From: Aphelocoma coerulescens
Lineage: Eukaryota; Chordata; Aves; Passeriformes; Corvidae
DNA: 64,000 nt
Reading direction: 5' to 3'
Assembly (NCBI RefSeq): GCF_041296385.1
Contig: NC_091015.1
Coordinates: 59,648,345-59,712,344 of the forward strand
The notes under the pieces: model-generated
What the model was told of the DNA's origin: nothing
Seen by the model: the letters and a program-made list of their open reading frames with translations, nothing else
Database searches by the model: none
Position numbers and translations under genes: made by a program
Part shown: piece by piece, positions 52,577 through 64,000 of the stretch
Layout of the letters: each line of letters opens with the position of its first letter
Numbering within the stretch: the first letter of the stretch is position 1

Positions 52577-54332
52577 TTTGTTTGTTTTGTGGTTTTTTTG
52601 GGGATTGTTTGCTTTTCTGGGTGTTTGTTATTGGTTTGATATTGTTTGTTTTTCAGGACCTAGAGATAAGACACTAATAGATTTTTCTAAATATTTTTCT
52701 CAAACAGGTTTTTCCTTCATCATTGCTTTAGCAGGTTTCCATCTCTAAAATTAAGACTAGCAAAAACAAAACATGGGGTTTTTTTTCCCTCACGGTCCAA
52801 CTTACTATAACAGTCCCTTTACTTTTAGCAGTTCTTTATCAACATAATTTTTCAGAATTTAGAGATGTTACTCTAAGCTTTGCTAATTTAATCAAGATCA
52901 AAGCAACCAGGGAGTGACTTTAAAATTGCTTCACAATTCACTTCAACATTGACACTTCAACAATAAAAGCACTCCCATAGAAAGCCAAATGTTAATTCTC
53001 AAAACAGTATATCATAGGTACAGAAAACAAAAGATGTTTTAGTGTACAGAATGAATATCAAAGAATTTCACAAAATTATATTCAAAATATTGTATTATCT
53101 CTAATGAGGCTATCTACCTACCTATGCATTGGTTAAGATGTTTACAAAAAGTCTTGTAAAAAAGTCAACTCAGAGCAAATGCTGCAGATTCCTGTCTGAA
53201 GGCCCAACCAGAAAACTACACTTTCCCTATAGCGATTAGGAAGGAAACTCTGTTCCTAGCAGGCAGATACAATATTTAATACCATTAAGCATGCAAAGCA
53301 CATTCCACCTTTGGTTAGATGAGGAACAAAATATAAAGTAGCAGGTTATGGAAAACTCAGCAGAGAATTGTCTCTCAATTTGCACAGCTGAAAGCCAATA
53401 TCACTTAAGCCTAAAATCAGGGTTTTATTCAAAAACATTATTAATTCCATGCTTGTGCATGGTTGTTTACCTTCATATCCCCTTTAGAGAAAACAGGTAT
53501 GTCATATTTATTGCAGAAGCTATTATCAGAGAAGTTTATCAGTTGTCTACAGTTAGAAGTGATGATAGAAGCAAAAGCCAAAAGGTGTGTGATCTACAAA
53601 TTTAACAATATTTTACTGACAGATTATTCTTTCTCTCTGTGCAAATGACAAATAAGGTCTAAGTTTTGTTTCCTATGTCTTCTTTAAAGATTGTCACCTC
53701 CAACTAAATAAAATATGTGCTTTCTCAATTCCTGTCACTGATGCTTGGGAGGATTAACTCTGATTGCATTTTGCAAACTCTTTTGTTAAAAAGCACACTT
53801 TCCCACATTTCTGAAGAAGTATCAAGTGACCACAGAATTGTCATAATACATCAATTTCACCAAAGCATCAACAAAGTATGCTGAAAAGGTATTTTTGCAG
53901 GTGAAAGAAGAAATACTTTTGATCTTTTTCCTTACTCTTGGATTAATGTAGGGCTTCCAAACCATGCTAATTTATTTTTTGGGTCCTTTTAGGCCCAAAA
54001 TCCTGGCTAGAATGGTGGCTAGGAAAGTAAGAACAACAACGAAATAAATTGAGGACCATTTGATAAGAGAAGAATGTGAACATAGTTTAGATTTCTGAAC
54101 TTCGTTCTATCCTGTAGGCTGATGAGCGCAAGCTGCGTTACAGCCGGCCTGTGAGACGCAGTATTCTCTGAGGCTTGTTGTACATACTGGGAACTTAAAC
54201 CAATTATACACCATGGCTGTGAATTTTGACACTGGAGGCCTAAATTTCTTACACTAACACCTTGAAGAAAAAAAGATATTTAAATCAGAGAAAGCTAACA
54301 GATGTTTTCATATGCTGGGAAAAAAAAAAAAA

Positions 54333-54348
54333 AATCCGCAAGCGGATT
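54333..54348. repeat. Short perfect inverted repeat
   Basis: AATCCGC and GCGGATT are separated by AA, directly after an A run. Two CpGs sit in the arms, which is uncommon in this AT-rich intron. Confidence 0.85.
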
Positions 54349-57104
54349 CCAATGTGTTCAGCATCCTTAAGCACACAAGCAACAGCATGTGGTACAAGTC
54401 AGTTTGGGAGAGTACCTTCATAGGACACATTTTTTTGATGTGTTTTACCATATTCCCCAAGGTTTGAAAGCACCTAGCATTTAATAATTAAAGGTAGAAT
54501 GTTTCTTTATTTCCCTAGAGAATAAAGAAAATATCCCACCATTACGACACAAAGAGATGAAGATTTGCATAAATTTGTATATCTGAAGCTGAATAGAACA
54601 TTTTTCTTTCTGACACAAGTTGGATAGATGAGAATGTTTGATTCACAGGTGTAAAGTATTTATAGGATTTCTGCTTCTGACACAGGTCATGTCAGTCTGC
54701 TTGGATTCATGGTTTTCTAGAAGGAGTAAAACATGGGAGTAAAGTCAATGTTTAAACTAAGTGATTTAATGACAGCAGAAGAAAATGTCAAACACTTTAA
54801 AAAAATCTGTATGAATGATAGGTTAATTCTTTTCCAAAATAGGATAGCTAAAGTGAGAAATATCACTCAAAAGTGCAACCTCCACTTTCGAAATGACATT
54901 CAGTTTTTAATTCCAGAAAATGTGGTGTGCCCAAACTCTAGGAGTTAGTTCTATATTCATGGGAGACAATAAAATCTTGGGGGTGATGGTAAGGGTCTAT
55001 GATAGTTTTATCATTAGTGGGAGGAGATATATATTTGGAGTGTTTCAGGTCCTTCTATGTCCTTTTTAAAAAGGAATGAAATTCCAATGCAAAGAAAGCC
55101 AGGGTCAGCCTTTATTAATCCTTAGCAGAAGCATAGGAAGCAGTATCAAACAATTGCACAATAAGATGCAGAATTCAACTTCAAATGTGATTCAAGTGCA
55201 TAAACCATGGCACTTATCAGGAAAATACATATCTGAACGTTCGAGTAGCTCAGATTTTTTCAAAAGTAGGAATATTAGTAAATGACATGTCATATCCTCC
55301 TGCAGGTACAACTTTACAGAGCAAGTTACCATGTGATTTGCTTCTTATTTTGTACTTTTCCCTTCATTTTTAGGGACTCAAAACTAGTCATATGTCTAAC
55401 ACTCATGAAAAATTTTTATCATTTGGATTGAAGGGGGTTTCAGGGAGGAATAGACAACAATCAATCATAGTGTAGTGGTGTCTGGGTTTTGTTTTGGTAG
55501 TAGGGTGATATTCAGCCAAAAAGACACAACATTATCTACTGATATTTCCCAGAACACCTGAGCAAGTCATTATGCTAAATAAAACAGAGAGGGCCAAACA
55601 CAAGAGATACAGAAGACCCCAATATTTTGAGATCCACATTCAGTTTAAACTTTTTGGCTACATTTCCTCTCTTGAAGCACTGTTACTGAGAGAAAAAGCT
55701 TCTACCTTAAGCTTCTCTGCCCTAAGAACACCACAGGAAACGTACAACATAACAGGTTCCTAAAGTCTACAAAGAACTTTGTAGTTAAATGAATTTTGCT
55801 TCTTTCCAGCCTCCTCCCCCAAAAAAGCAAAAATGCATATGTATTGTCCTGTACAAAACAAACATTATGAACATTTCCAAAGAGCTACTTAACTGAAAAA
55901 ATTAAAAAAAGAAAATCTACCCAGACTATAAAGTGCAAGTCAAAGGACATGGGCTGCCTGTACTGATCAGTATTGATAATTCAGATCTTAATGGTTCTGC
56001 CATACTAGCAAAGATTGAAAAGAAAGGATGGAAGGATGGTTCTGCACTTCTCCTACACCCAGTCTTTGCACTGCCCCAGGCAAAATTCGCCTGCCTTTGG
56101 GAACTAAGCATCCTCAAAAAAAAAAAAACTAATTTTTCCATTCATAGCAAAAGAGAGCTTATGCCTTACTCATGTTTTTCTGGTGCATTACTGGGACAAG
56201 AGGAAGAAAGCTTTGGTTAGAAACAGAAGAGAAGAAAATGCAAAGTAGGAAAACCAGTTCTGAACTTACTGTGCATCAAAAACAATTTTCAAAGGGCTTA
56301 ATCAAGAGTAGGGTTAGTATACCAAAGTTCTCTTTCACTGTGAAAGTATTACAATTCCAGGTAGCATCGTGTGCTCCCAAAGTTTTGTGGGGCTTTTTTG
56401 TTTGTTTGTTCGTTTGTGGGTTTTTAAAAATCCCTCAGCTTTTCCCCATGTACTTTTTGTCTCATCAGAAACTCTTAAATTAAGAAACACTCATTAAAGA
56501 GAATTGTAATGTAATTAATCTTAAAAGCTGGCTAGAAAGACGCTATATATGTGATTTCTATAAGACAGATTTTTAAATGTGGTATGTCACTGCATTCCTC
56601 TTCCTGATTTAAATTACCACACCTACCTTATTTTAATGTTCTGTGGAAATTCAAGCCAAAATATTTTACAACAGCCTTAACTGTCCAGCTTATCCTGCTG
56701 TTCACATAGCATGCTTTGAATATAAGTTGTTGGGTTTTTCTAATCATCAAATGCAAACAGTATTGACAGCAGCATCACCTATTATTGTATGTTCATTATC
56801 ATGCACAGCTACAACTGAGGCATTTTTAAGACTGAGAGTATGTGATAATTATGCTTGGTACAACCTTATTATTACTACATGTTTAACATGTCAACAAAGG
56901 AACACAGCGCAGTTAAATTAACATATCTGAAAAATTAAGGTGCCTTATAATTATAGCCCATTCCCTCCAATTTTAATCAAATATCTGAATATTAAATTCC
57001 TAACATTACAGTTTACTACCTTTGTCTGGATCATGAACTCCCATTATGTTCAGAGTGAAGGATGCCTCCTGTAAATACATTGGAAAGTCTGTATACATAC
57101 ATAA

Positions 57105-57716
57105 ATATTGCAATGCAGGATCACCTGTAGGACTTCCTGGTCATACCAGCTGCAGTTGCCCAGGTCTTTGGCAGGGGTTTGCTGACTCTGTGGCAGGCAA
57201 AACATTGGCAGAACACTGCCCAGAAGTGAGGGGTGAGGCAAAAAAGGGTGAGAAATGGCCCTGTGAGCCCCGAGGGGAGAACAGGAAGAGGGACAGAAGG
57301 CTGCCAGATTCCTCTGGAGGGACCCAGTCCCAGGAAGAGAAGCCCACGCTGGAGCAGGGAAACAGAGAGACCAGGTGCAGCAGAAAGGAGAATGACCCTG
57401 CCATTCCCCATCCCCCTGTGCTGCTCAGTGGAGAGGTAAAGGAGTCAGGGATGAAAGAGTGAAGTTAAGACTGGAAAAAAAGAGGGACTGAGGTAAGGGG
57501 GATGGAGTTTTATGTTGTTAGGTTTACTTTCTTTGCAACATCCAACTCTATTTTAATTGGCAATAAAATAAACTCATTTTCTCCAGTCAACTATGCTTTG
57601 CACATGAGGTAGTTGGCAAGGGATCTCCATGTTTATTTTGACCCACAACCATCTTCATCTTATTTTCTCCCCAGATGGGTGGGGATGCCTGGCAGCTGGC
57701 CAGGGTCAATCCACCA
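57105..57716 (+). mobile_element. Avian endogenous retrovirus LTR, antisense to the gene
   Basis: A GC-richer block starts near GACTTCCTGGTCATACCAGC and ends GCCAGGGTCAATCCACCA. It matches in order an LTR type I know from bird genomes, including a purine-rich middle (57240-57480), an AATAAA signal at 57562-57567 and the terminal CTGGCCAGGGTCAA text. The signal precedes the 3' end by about 150 bases, fitting a plus-strand LTR. The 5' end is not certain and I found no target duplication. Open frames of 60-138 codons inside (for example 57046-57462) overlap on both strands and are not genes. No internal retroviral region is attached. Confidence 0.75.
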
Positions 57717-58037
57717 AGCTGCTAATCAAATATCAGAGAGCTGACTGCACTGCTTGTCAGAGACACCACGGACGTTCACACCAATGATATTGACTAAATG
57801 CAGTGTAAAAGGATTAAGTGTTGGGTTTTTTTACAGATCTATTTGAGGATAACTAAAGAACACCAAATTAATTTGTAAGATGAATTTTACAAAGTTAAAT
57901 TTGAAGCTTGCTATTTCAAGTTTTAACTGCCTGTCCTCAGTATAATATTCACACCTAGAACAAAGCTGTGAAGGTCTGGCTTTCATCTCTCCTTGACACA
58001 GCCTCTTGGGATCCCACTGAAAGGAAACATGGGATTC
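57717..58037. other. Intron between LTR and CR1 tail
   Basis: No feature is recognised here. Upstream parts of the following CR1 may extend into it but are too decayed to place. Confidence 0.5.
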
Positions 58038-58124
58038 TAGTGGAAGGTGTCCCTGCCCATGGCAGGGGGGACAAGACTATGTGATCATTGAGGTCCTTTT
58101 CAACCCAAACCATTCTATGATCTA
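58038..58124 (+). mobile_element. CR1 LINE, 3' tail fragment
   Basis: AGTGGAAGGTGTCCCTGCCC, then CATGGCAGGGGGG, then GAGGTCCTTTTCAACCCAAA and CCATTCTATGATCT form the standard 3' end of a CR1 subfamily. Only about 87 bases are clear. It is antisense to CNTNAP2. Confidence 0.93.
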
Positions 58125-59594
58125 GACAGCATTCCTCCTCTATGAAAGAAATAGGGATGTGATAGCAGAGGAACCCAATTATGCTGTCCTTTCAGTAAAC
58201 AAAAAACACTGACAAGGCCTGAGCTTAGCTCAGTTTACCCTCTAATGAGCACAGAAGAGCTGCCTAAATAGCTGTATGTTAGGAGAGGAAAGACCTCACA
58301 GGGAAGCCAGGAACATTTTTTATTTGCCTGTTCTAGGCAACAGTTCAAATTTGAGCTTGGGCTGCAAATCCAATATCTTGCACCAATGCCTGAAGCAAAT
58401 GGCAGAATTGGAGGATTTGCTATTCATTTCTATGACAAGCAACTTGTAATGTGAACTTTTGATAGTAAGTATGATAACTATCCTGTATTCACATGCTATT
58501 CCACATCTCTTAAATTGCCATTCCTGGCATACATGCATCAGCAGCAACAACATAAATCATACTGCTTACATGAAAGTCTCTTTACATCTGCATTTTCAGA
58601 AGTGTGCAGGAAAGTTTAAACATACTGCATTGTCAATCACCATAAACACAGTGATAATGCAGCTTTGCAATAAGACAGTCTTCACACGTTGGCCTCTAAG
58701 AGTATTTGAAAGTTTTCATCAAACCTCAAATCACTTACTCAATGCACTGAAGACACTATGCCTTGTCCTTTTACAGATGACTAGATTACATGGTATTTCT
58801 GGATAAGTAGCAAAGCAAAGATCAGCAAAAAGCTTTAAGCAAAAAGTAAAACGTTTTAATCCTCTCATTTAACTATGAATGAAGGACAGCCAGTCAGGAT
58901 AAGGAAAATCTCCTATAATAAAATTTGTAAGATCATATGCCATGTAAAATGGTGCCTTTCAAGTTGTTTTTTTTTTTCTCCCACTTCTGAATCCATAAAT
59001 GATATGTCAAATCACATACGTATAATTAAGATCTTTAGTTCACAGAAAAATAAAGTCAAAAGGTGTTGAAAACAAATAGGAAATAATCAATATAAGATAA
59101 ATTAAAGTGAAAAAGACAATGAAAAAAATTAAAATTATTTATGCAATGAACATCTGATTTTCCCAAATAAATCCTCCTGAAATTAAAAAAAAAAACAAAC
59201 TTGAATTTGTATCTATTAATAGCTTCCTGAATCAAAATAAAAATCTACAAAAAAAACCAAAAAACCAAAAAACCAAAAAAAAAAAAAAAAAAAAAAAAAA
59301 ACAAAAAACAAAAAAAAACCCAACCCAAATACTTCTTTACTTTTCTTCATTTTATTTTCTGGATTAATTTCATTAAGCCACCCTTAATTTAATATACAAA
59401 GTTAACTTTAATCCTCAATGCAGTTTTCCAGCATAGTAGGCTGAATTTGTGAAGAATTAATTTTTTTTCCTTCAAATGAATGAACAAGATTGGAGGAAGA
59501 TATAATGAATGATTAAGTGATTGCAGTTAACCAAAAAGTTTCATTTTGTTCCCTTATGGAGAATGATGGAATATCATTTTATTGAAATCCATTA
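58125..59594. other. Intronic stretch without a gene
   Basis: Intron 1. It holds a T run at about 58966-58977 and an A-rich low-complexity region (59248-59325). I see nothing else. Confidence 0.6.
59248..59325 (+). repeat. A-rich low-complexity tract (A27 core)
   Basis: ACCAAAAA-type units run into 27 consecutive A (59275-59301) and then more A/C-rich sequence. Confidence 0.9.
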
Positions 59595-59647
59595 TCCTAA
59601 TGAGAAGATATTCTATGCTTAATCTTAGCCAAAAGGCCGGTGAAGAT
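59595..59647 (-). pseudogene. U2 snRNA 5' fragment (retropseudogene)
   Basis: The minus strand from 59647 reads ATCTTCACCGGCCTTTTGGC and continues TAAGATTAAGCATAG, then AATATCTTCT. This follows the first 45 or so bases of U2 spliceosomal RNA, including the near-invariant GGCCTTTTGGCTAAGAT. Changes in the first ten bases (TTCACC where U2 has GCTTCTC) and after base 27 (AAGCATAG for AAGTGTAG) show decay. The remaining three quarters of U2, including the Sm site and the 3' stem-loops, are missing, so it cannot be functional. Starting at the RNA's 5' end and stopping inside it is the form left by aberrant LINE-mediated copying or by a snRNA-headed SINE. Confidence 0.8.
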
Positions 59648-62600
59648 ATTTTAATGACTTACTGCTTCTGCTTAATAGGGAGATTTCATAATTACTGAAA
59701 GTACATCTGTTTGATTAATGAGCCTTTTCCAGCACCCATGCATCTTCTTTCAGTTTGGCTGATAAAATACACTTGGAAGAACATGCACATAGACGCTTTT
59801 CATCCTGCATACATGTAACAGTAAAATATTGAGAAGAAAAGTAAGAACTACCTCAAATGGGACAGTATAATTCTGATTTTTATTATTATAAGTAAAAGTT
59901 GGCAATTTTTCCCTCCATTTCTGTTATACAGACAAATGAAGTTTGCAATAAACATTTAAAGCACAACTTGCAATGAGTTTTATGGCCCATCTCATGGATA
60001 CCTTAGGATGGCTTGCAATCAAATAAGAAAAAAACCCAAACATCAAGCCAGGAAATACATAAACAAAGGCCCACTGATGCTGTGAAATTGTAAATGCAGT
60101 ACCCACACATATTATCCATTTATGAAAAGGACTGCAATTATTTTCAAGTTTGTTTTCACAGGTTGCTCAAACACTATGAAATTGTGGCATGATTTAAGAC
60201 AGAATTCCCCCAAACAATTACATCTTTAAGGCTCATCATGTGATACTTGAAGCTCAGAAATCATGAATGAAGACCTATTAACTAATTCTTATGCTTAGGG
60301 TTTTTACATGTAGCATTAGGAAGAATAGATATTAAAAAAGAGTATCAGGAAAATAGTACAAGAAAAGACCGATAGGACTTTCCAAAGGCAAGAATTTAGA
60401 GAAAAATGTTCAATAAATAAGCCATCAACTATATTCCTTAGTTATTTCAAAGAAGAGAAGATGGTATGGTCATATCTGAATAGCTGATATAAAGATATTT
60501 TGTATTATTTGCAGAATGAAAAGGTATTGCCCGGCTATTGCATTAGCCTGACCTCAAATCTGTCTTCATTAACAGAGTTCTCTGCTGCAAATGTCAAATC
60601 ATTTTTTCATTTCTGTTTTACTGTCCCAGTTGCTAATTTCTTATTAAATGTATTCAAAAGAAAAAATGTCTCGTGTTCTTAAGTAAAAACAAACTTAAAA
60701 TACATTGGTATATTGTATTTTACATTATTCGCTATCCATATGCATTGAATTACCTTTTGTATCATGGTGGCACAAAACTTTGTCATGTCTTATCTGTTCT
60801 GCTATTTCTAATATGATATTAAAATACAGTTGTCAATCTGTTCGCTTGATACTCTGTAAGCCAGCTATTTCTGAGACATGTTTCTTGAATTCTTGTTATT
60901 TCTCAGCTAATATCTCACCATCAGCATGAATACTTCCTTTTTTTTAATGTTGATAGTGACAAAATACACGTGTTCAAAACATTTAAGGAAGAAACATACT
61001 GTACTTCAGTATAGGCAACAATAAGGCACAGAAAAATCAAACCTAGGTACCCCTTGTGAAAACTGTTCTACTCACATGAAAATGCATTTAGTGTTCCTTT
61101 AATGTTTAGGACAGAAAATACTTACCATGCAGCAATATGTAGTGTGTTACCAAAAACCACAATTTCTAGGTCACAGATTCCAACTCATGAAGCCTATGCT
61201 CCCATTTTGTACCCCAGAAACAATGCCAATAGTTGTTTGATACTTTGGAAACTTATTGCACCCTTAGAAGAAATGCCAAGAACACAACACATCTCTTCCA
61301 GAATTACAAGATGGCAGAATAACACACCAGTTACACTGTGCTCAGGTCACCTCTGCTCCAAATTTGTTCAAAACTTGAAATGGTTATAGAAATACCTCCT
61401 GAAGAGTTCTAGGGGCTGTTGGTTAAACATATTTCAAAACCCCCAGTAAAAATTTTTGCCATCAAAATGTCTGATTTTTTGCTATCCCCAGATAAAACAA
61501 GAATTTTTTTTTTTTTTTAATCGGCAGACTTCACTGTTCCTTGTAGGTGTCTGTGTGCATTTGTGTTTATGGGTAATGGTGAGCTAGTGGCCATAAAATA
61601 ATTTAAAGTTATGTAAATGTATAAAGAGACTTATTTATTGTTTTCTATAGTCTTTTTGATAATGCTGGCTGTATGCTGTTTTACCTGAAAAAATTAGATT
61701 GTGATTGCAATTCCAGCTGAGGTAAATCAGTCTCCATCAATCAATTTCCTTCTCTGACCAAGTGTGATAGTGTATTGACCAAGACACAAATTTTGTGCAG
61801 CATTTCACATAGAAATTTCAATTTAAAATAAAACAGTATCAGAGACAGCCCAACTTCTATGCTTTCATTTTATCAAGAGAAAATGCTTAGCCTCAATAGG
61901 TGCCTCCCAAAACACACCACCTGTTCAATGACTGCATAAGGGAAATACTTAGAGATGGTTCCCTGTTGCAAAAAAGGCAGACTGATTGCTGTCAGCTTCC
62001 AGACTAAGTTTATGAATGGAAATGCTGCACGTTTGGAATAGTGCTCTCTGCAGCCATACTGAAAGATGGGCTCGAAGAGCATTGAATTCTGACTGCAACA
62101 CCAAAGAACTGTAATTGGCTTCAGGGGAAGACAGCACTTTATCCAAAGTATAATGACAGCAGATTTGAGCCTAGTGCCAATATTGCAGTTTTCAGGCATG
62201 ATTACATAGCAATTAGTTCACTATCCTTCTCCTTTTCAGTTCTGATCAGTCTTTATGAGAGTTTGTTATAGCACCTGTGGATAAAAGAAAATTACCTCTA
62301 TGTAATGGAAAATGGAAGGCAGAACAGGTGTAAGCAGGAAAGAGACCAACAATAACTGAACTAATAAGCTCAGAATATTACCATTAATACAGTTATAGCC
62401 TTTAAGTTTAGAGAGCAAAAAAAGGCAGAGCAAAAGAAAATCACTGAAAAAGTGAGGGATAAGTTACCAACAGTAAAACGTTTGTGCATATGAGTTGGAT
62501 AACCCCTAAAAAGTTAAGACTTCTAAGATGTTAACTAACTATCCTAGGAAGTTCAGTACATTACTTCCAGGGATGCCTGGTATGATAAAATATCTGCTGA

Positions 62601-64000
62601 TATTTGTGTTAGAAAACCACGAAAAAAACTCCCAAATCAACTAGGCATTAAAATTCACATTCTCTATGGAGAGGAGACAGAAGAGACCAATAGGGCATAC
62701 TTGCAAGTGAGTTACAACTGCAAGAGGATCTCCAGCTGGACAATTTTTCCTTATAATTATGACAGAATTAAGCCACAAGATTGTTCCATTGGCCAAAGAG
62801 GACCTTAAGGACTTGGCATTCACAGGAGAGATAGTTGAGCTTCACTACAATAATTTTCTTAGAAAAACTGAGAACTAAAAATCACAAGAATAAAAACTTT
62901 GTCTCTTGCAAGATATGGAGAAAGGCTATATGGATAAAGTATTATTAACTAGAAATCTGCCAAAGAGAATAAGAAAAGTACAATAAAGGGTAAAAAGAAA
63001 AAGGATAGGACAGCAAAAGAGAAAGAGAAAAAACAACTCTATCAAGAACTACTGAATAGAAGAACTTAGTGTACTGTTTGAAAGCCAGAGCCAGGCTGTC
63101 TCCCCAGCTCATTAGCTTTCATAAATCAAGAATAAAATTTCAAAAAGAAAGAATTCACTGATACTTCATCCATGTTATGCACTCATGATTCATTACAGTC
63201 AGCTGTAAGAACAAGTTTTTATCCTTTTTGCCCTTGACAGCACATACATATATAATCAGTAAAAGCTCCCTCTAGTGACACTACTTGTTCAAGCCAAGGA
63301 ATGTAAAGTATTTTAATGAAAATGTTAGTAGAGCTCAACTTTCATGGAAGTTAGACAACAATTCAGTATTTAGCAGCAAGTAATTTATATAGCCAAAAAA
63401 AAAATCCAACAAAATACTGTAAATTATAATTTTAATTTTAGTAATTTTTCTAAAAATATACATAATTCTACACTTTTTTCCCCCCATGATGCTGTAATAC
63501 CTTTACACCATGTCATTTTTCCCTTATTAGGCACTTCATTTTACATAATGGTGAAAACTGACAGCTAGTATGAAAGAAGTAATGCAGAAAGAATAATTTT
63601 TAAAAATGTTAAAGGAAGCATGAGCAAGATGAGTATGGAATTTGTTTGTTTTGTTCCATGGTCTCTGTACCTATACCTAGTTAAGAAAAGCAGAAGCGTT
63701 CACAATCCACAAAGATAACATGAGGAAAGTGATTCTTTTTAGGATACAATTGGGAAGAAAAAGATATAAAAACCACACACAAAACTCCGCACTGCTGATT
63801 CAGTACTGGTCAGAAGACCAATGCAAACATAGTTGCATATGAAAGTGAAAATGGAAACAATGTTTGCTTTAAAATCAGTCCTGAAAAGCTGGATGAAAAG
63901 TTTAGAAATCAAATCAGAAGTGATTATTAGCAAAATAATCCCTAGAAGTGGATCAGATGGGAGTAGAAGTGTTGGGGAAAACGGGGTGGGGAGAATTATA
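59648..64000. other. Intronic stretch without a gene
   Basis: The right end of the window, intron 1 of CNTNAP2. A T run lies at about 61506-61519. Open frames up to 108 codons (62199-61873) match nothing I know. No exon 1, CpG island or promoter is seen. Confidence 0.6.

Larger units (their letters stand above)
43877..57104. other. Intronic stretch without a gene
   Basis: The part of intron 1 nearest exon 2. It holds an A/C-rich patch (44035-44110), the inverted motif pair (44959-44997), a GC-richer patch (45430-45590), the 69-bp duplication (46341-46487), a G-rich run (52558-52576) and a CpG-bearing patch (54121-54166). No exon or RNA gene is seen. Confidence 0.55.
43877..64000 (-). other. 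CNTNAP2: CNTNAP2 intron 1, 3' part
   Basis: This is the portion of intron 1 adjoining exon 2, whose acceptor reads TTCTTGTGTTTCAG. It extends past the right edge; exon 1 and the promoter are not here. Established knowledge: intron 1 of CNTNAP2 is very long in vertebrates and is where FOXP2 binding has been reported in human. The segment holds a tandem duplication, an inverted motif pair, one LTR, a CR1 tail and a U2 fragment. Confidence 0.9.

Noticed and set aside
57046..57462. 138-codon plus-strand open frame
   Set aside because: It lies in the purine-rich part of an LTR, with overlapping frames on the other strand, as expected from composition.
1..64000. CRISPR array, operon, phage or other prokaryotic system
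   Set aside because: No spaced direct repeats, no dense coding, and clear vertebrate exons and avian retroelements throughout.

Overview
The window is intronic and exonic DNA of a bird, most likely a songbird or close relative. The evidence is AT-rich sequence with almost no long open frames, many CR1 LINE copies in both orientations, LTR types common in avian introns, and two spliced exons of a vertebrate neuronal gene on the minus strand. There are no bacterial, plasmid or phage features. Nearly all open frames outside those exons are chance frames or parts of transposable elements.

The gene is CNTNAP2 (contactin-associated protein-like 2, Caspr2), read right to left. Exon 2 (43766-43876, 111 nt) and exon 3 (13124-13317, 194 nt) encode the start of the extracellular F5/8 type C (discoidin) domain. 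Both have canonical splice sites, their lengths equal those I recall for the human exons, and the reading frame closes across the junction. Intron 2 is complete at 30,448 bp. Part of intron 1 lies to the right (43877-64000) and part of intron 3 to the left (1-13123). Exons 1 and 4 are outside.

Layout, left to right. 1-13123 (intron 3): a minus-strand CR1 at 3893-4637, a long degenerate plus-strand CR1 at 8160-9296, and a solo LTR at 12122-12700 in the gene's sense, ending 424 bp from the exon 3 donor. 13318-43765 (intron 2): CR1 pieces at 18850, 25710, 33119 and 35388, the third with its reverse-transcriptase core missing; a GC-rich LTR-like insertion at 30799-31705; and a duplicated consensus splice donor next to an acceptor at 17796-17834. 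43877-64000 (intron 1): a perfect inverted pair of CAAATT-type motifs about 1.1 kb upstream of exon 2, an exact 69-bp tandem duplication, a CpG-bearing patch, an antisense LTR with its AATAAA signal, a CR1 tail, and a 5' fragment of U2 snRNA.

No new multi-gene system is visible. The points most worth a second look are regulatory or splicing ones: the cryptic splice cluster in intron 2, the sense LTR beside exon 3, the paired CAAATT motif in intron 1, and the internally deleted CR1. Gene and repeat identities rest on reading the sequence against remembered families; no search was run.
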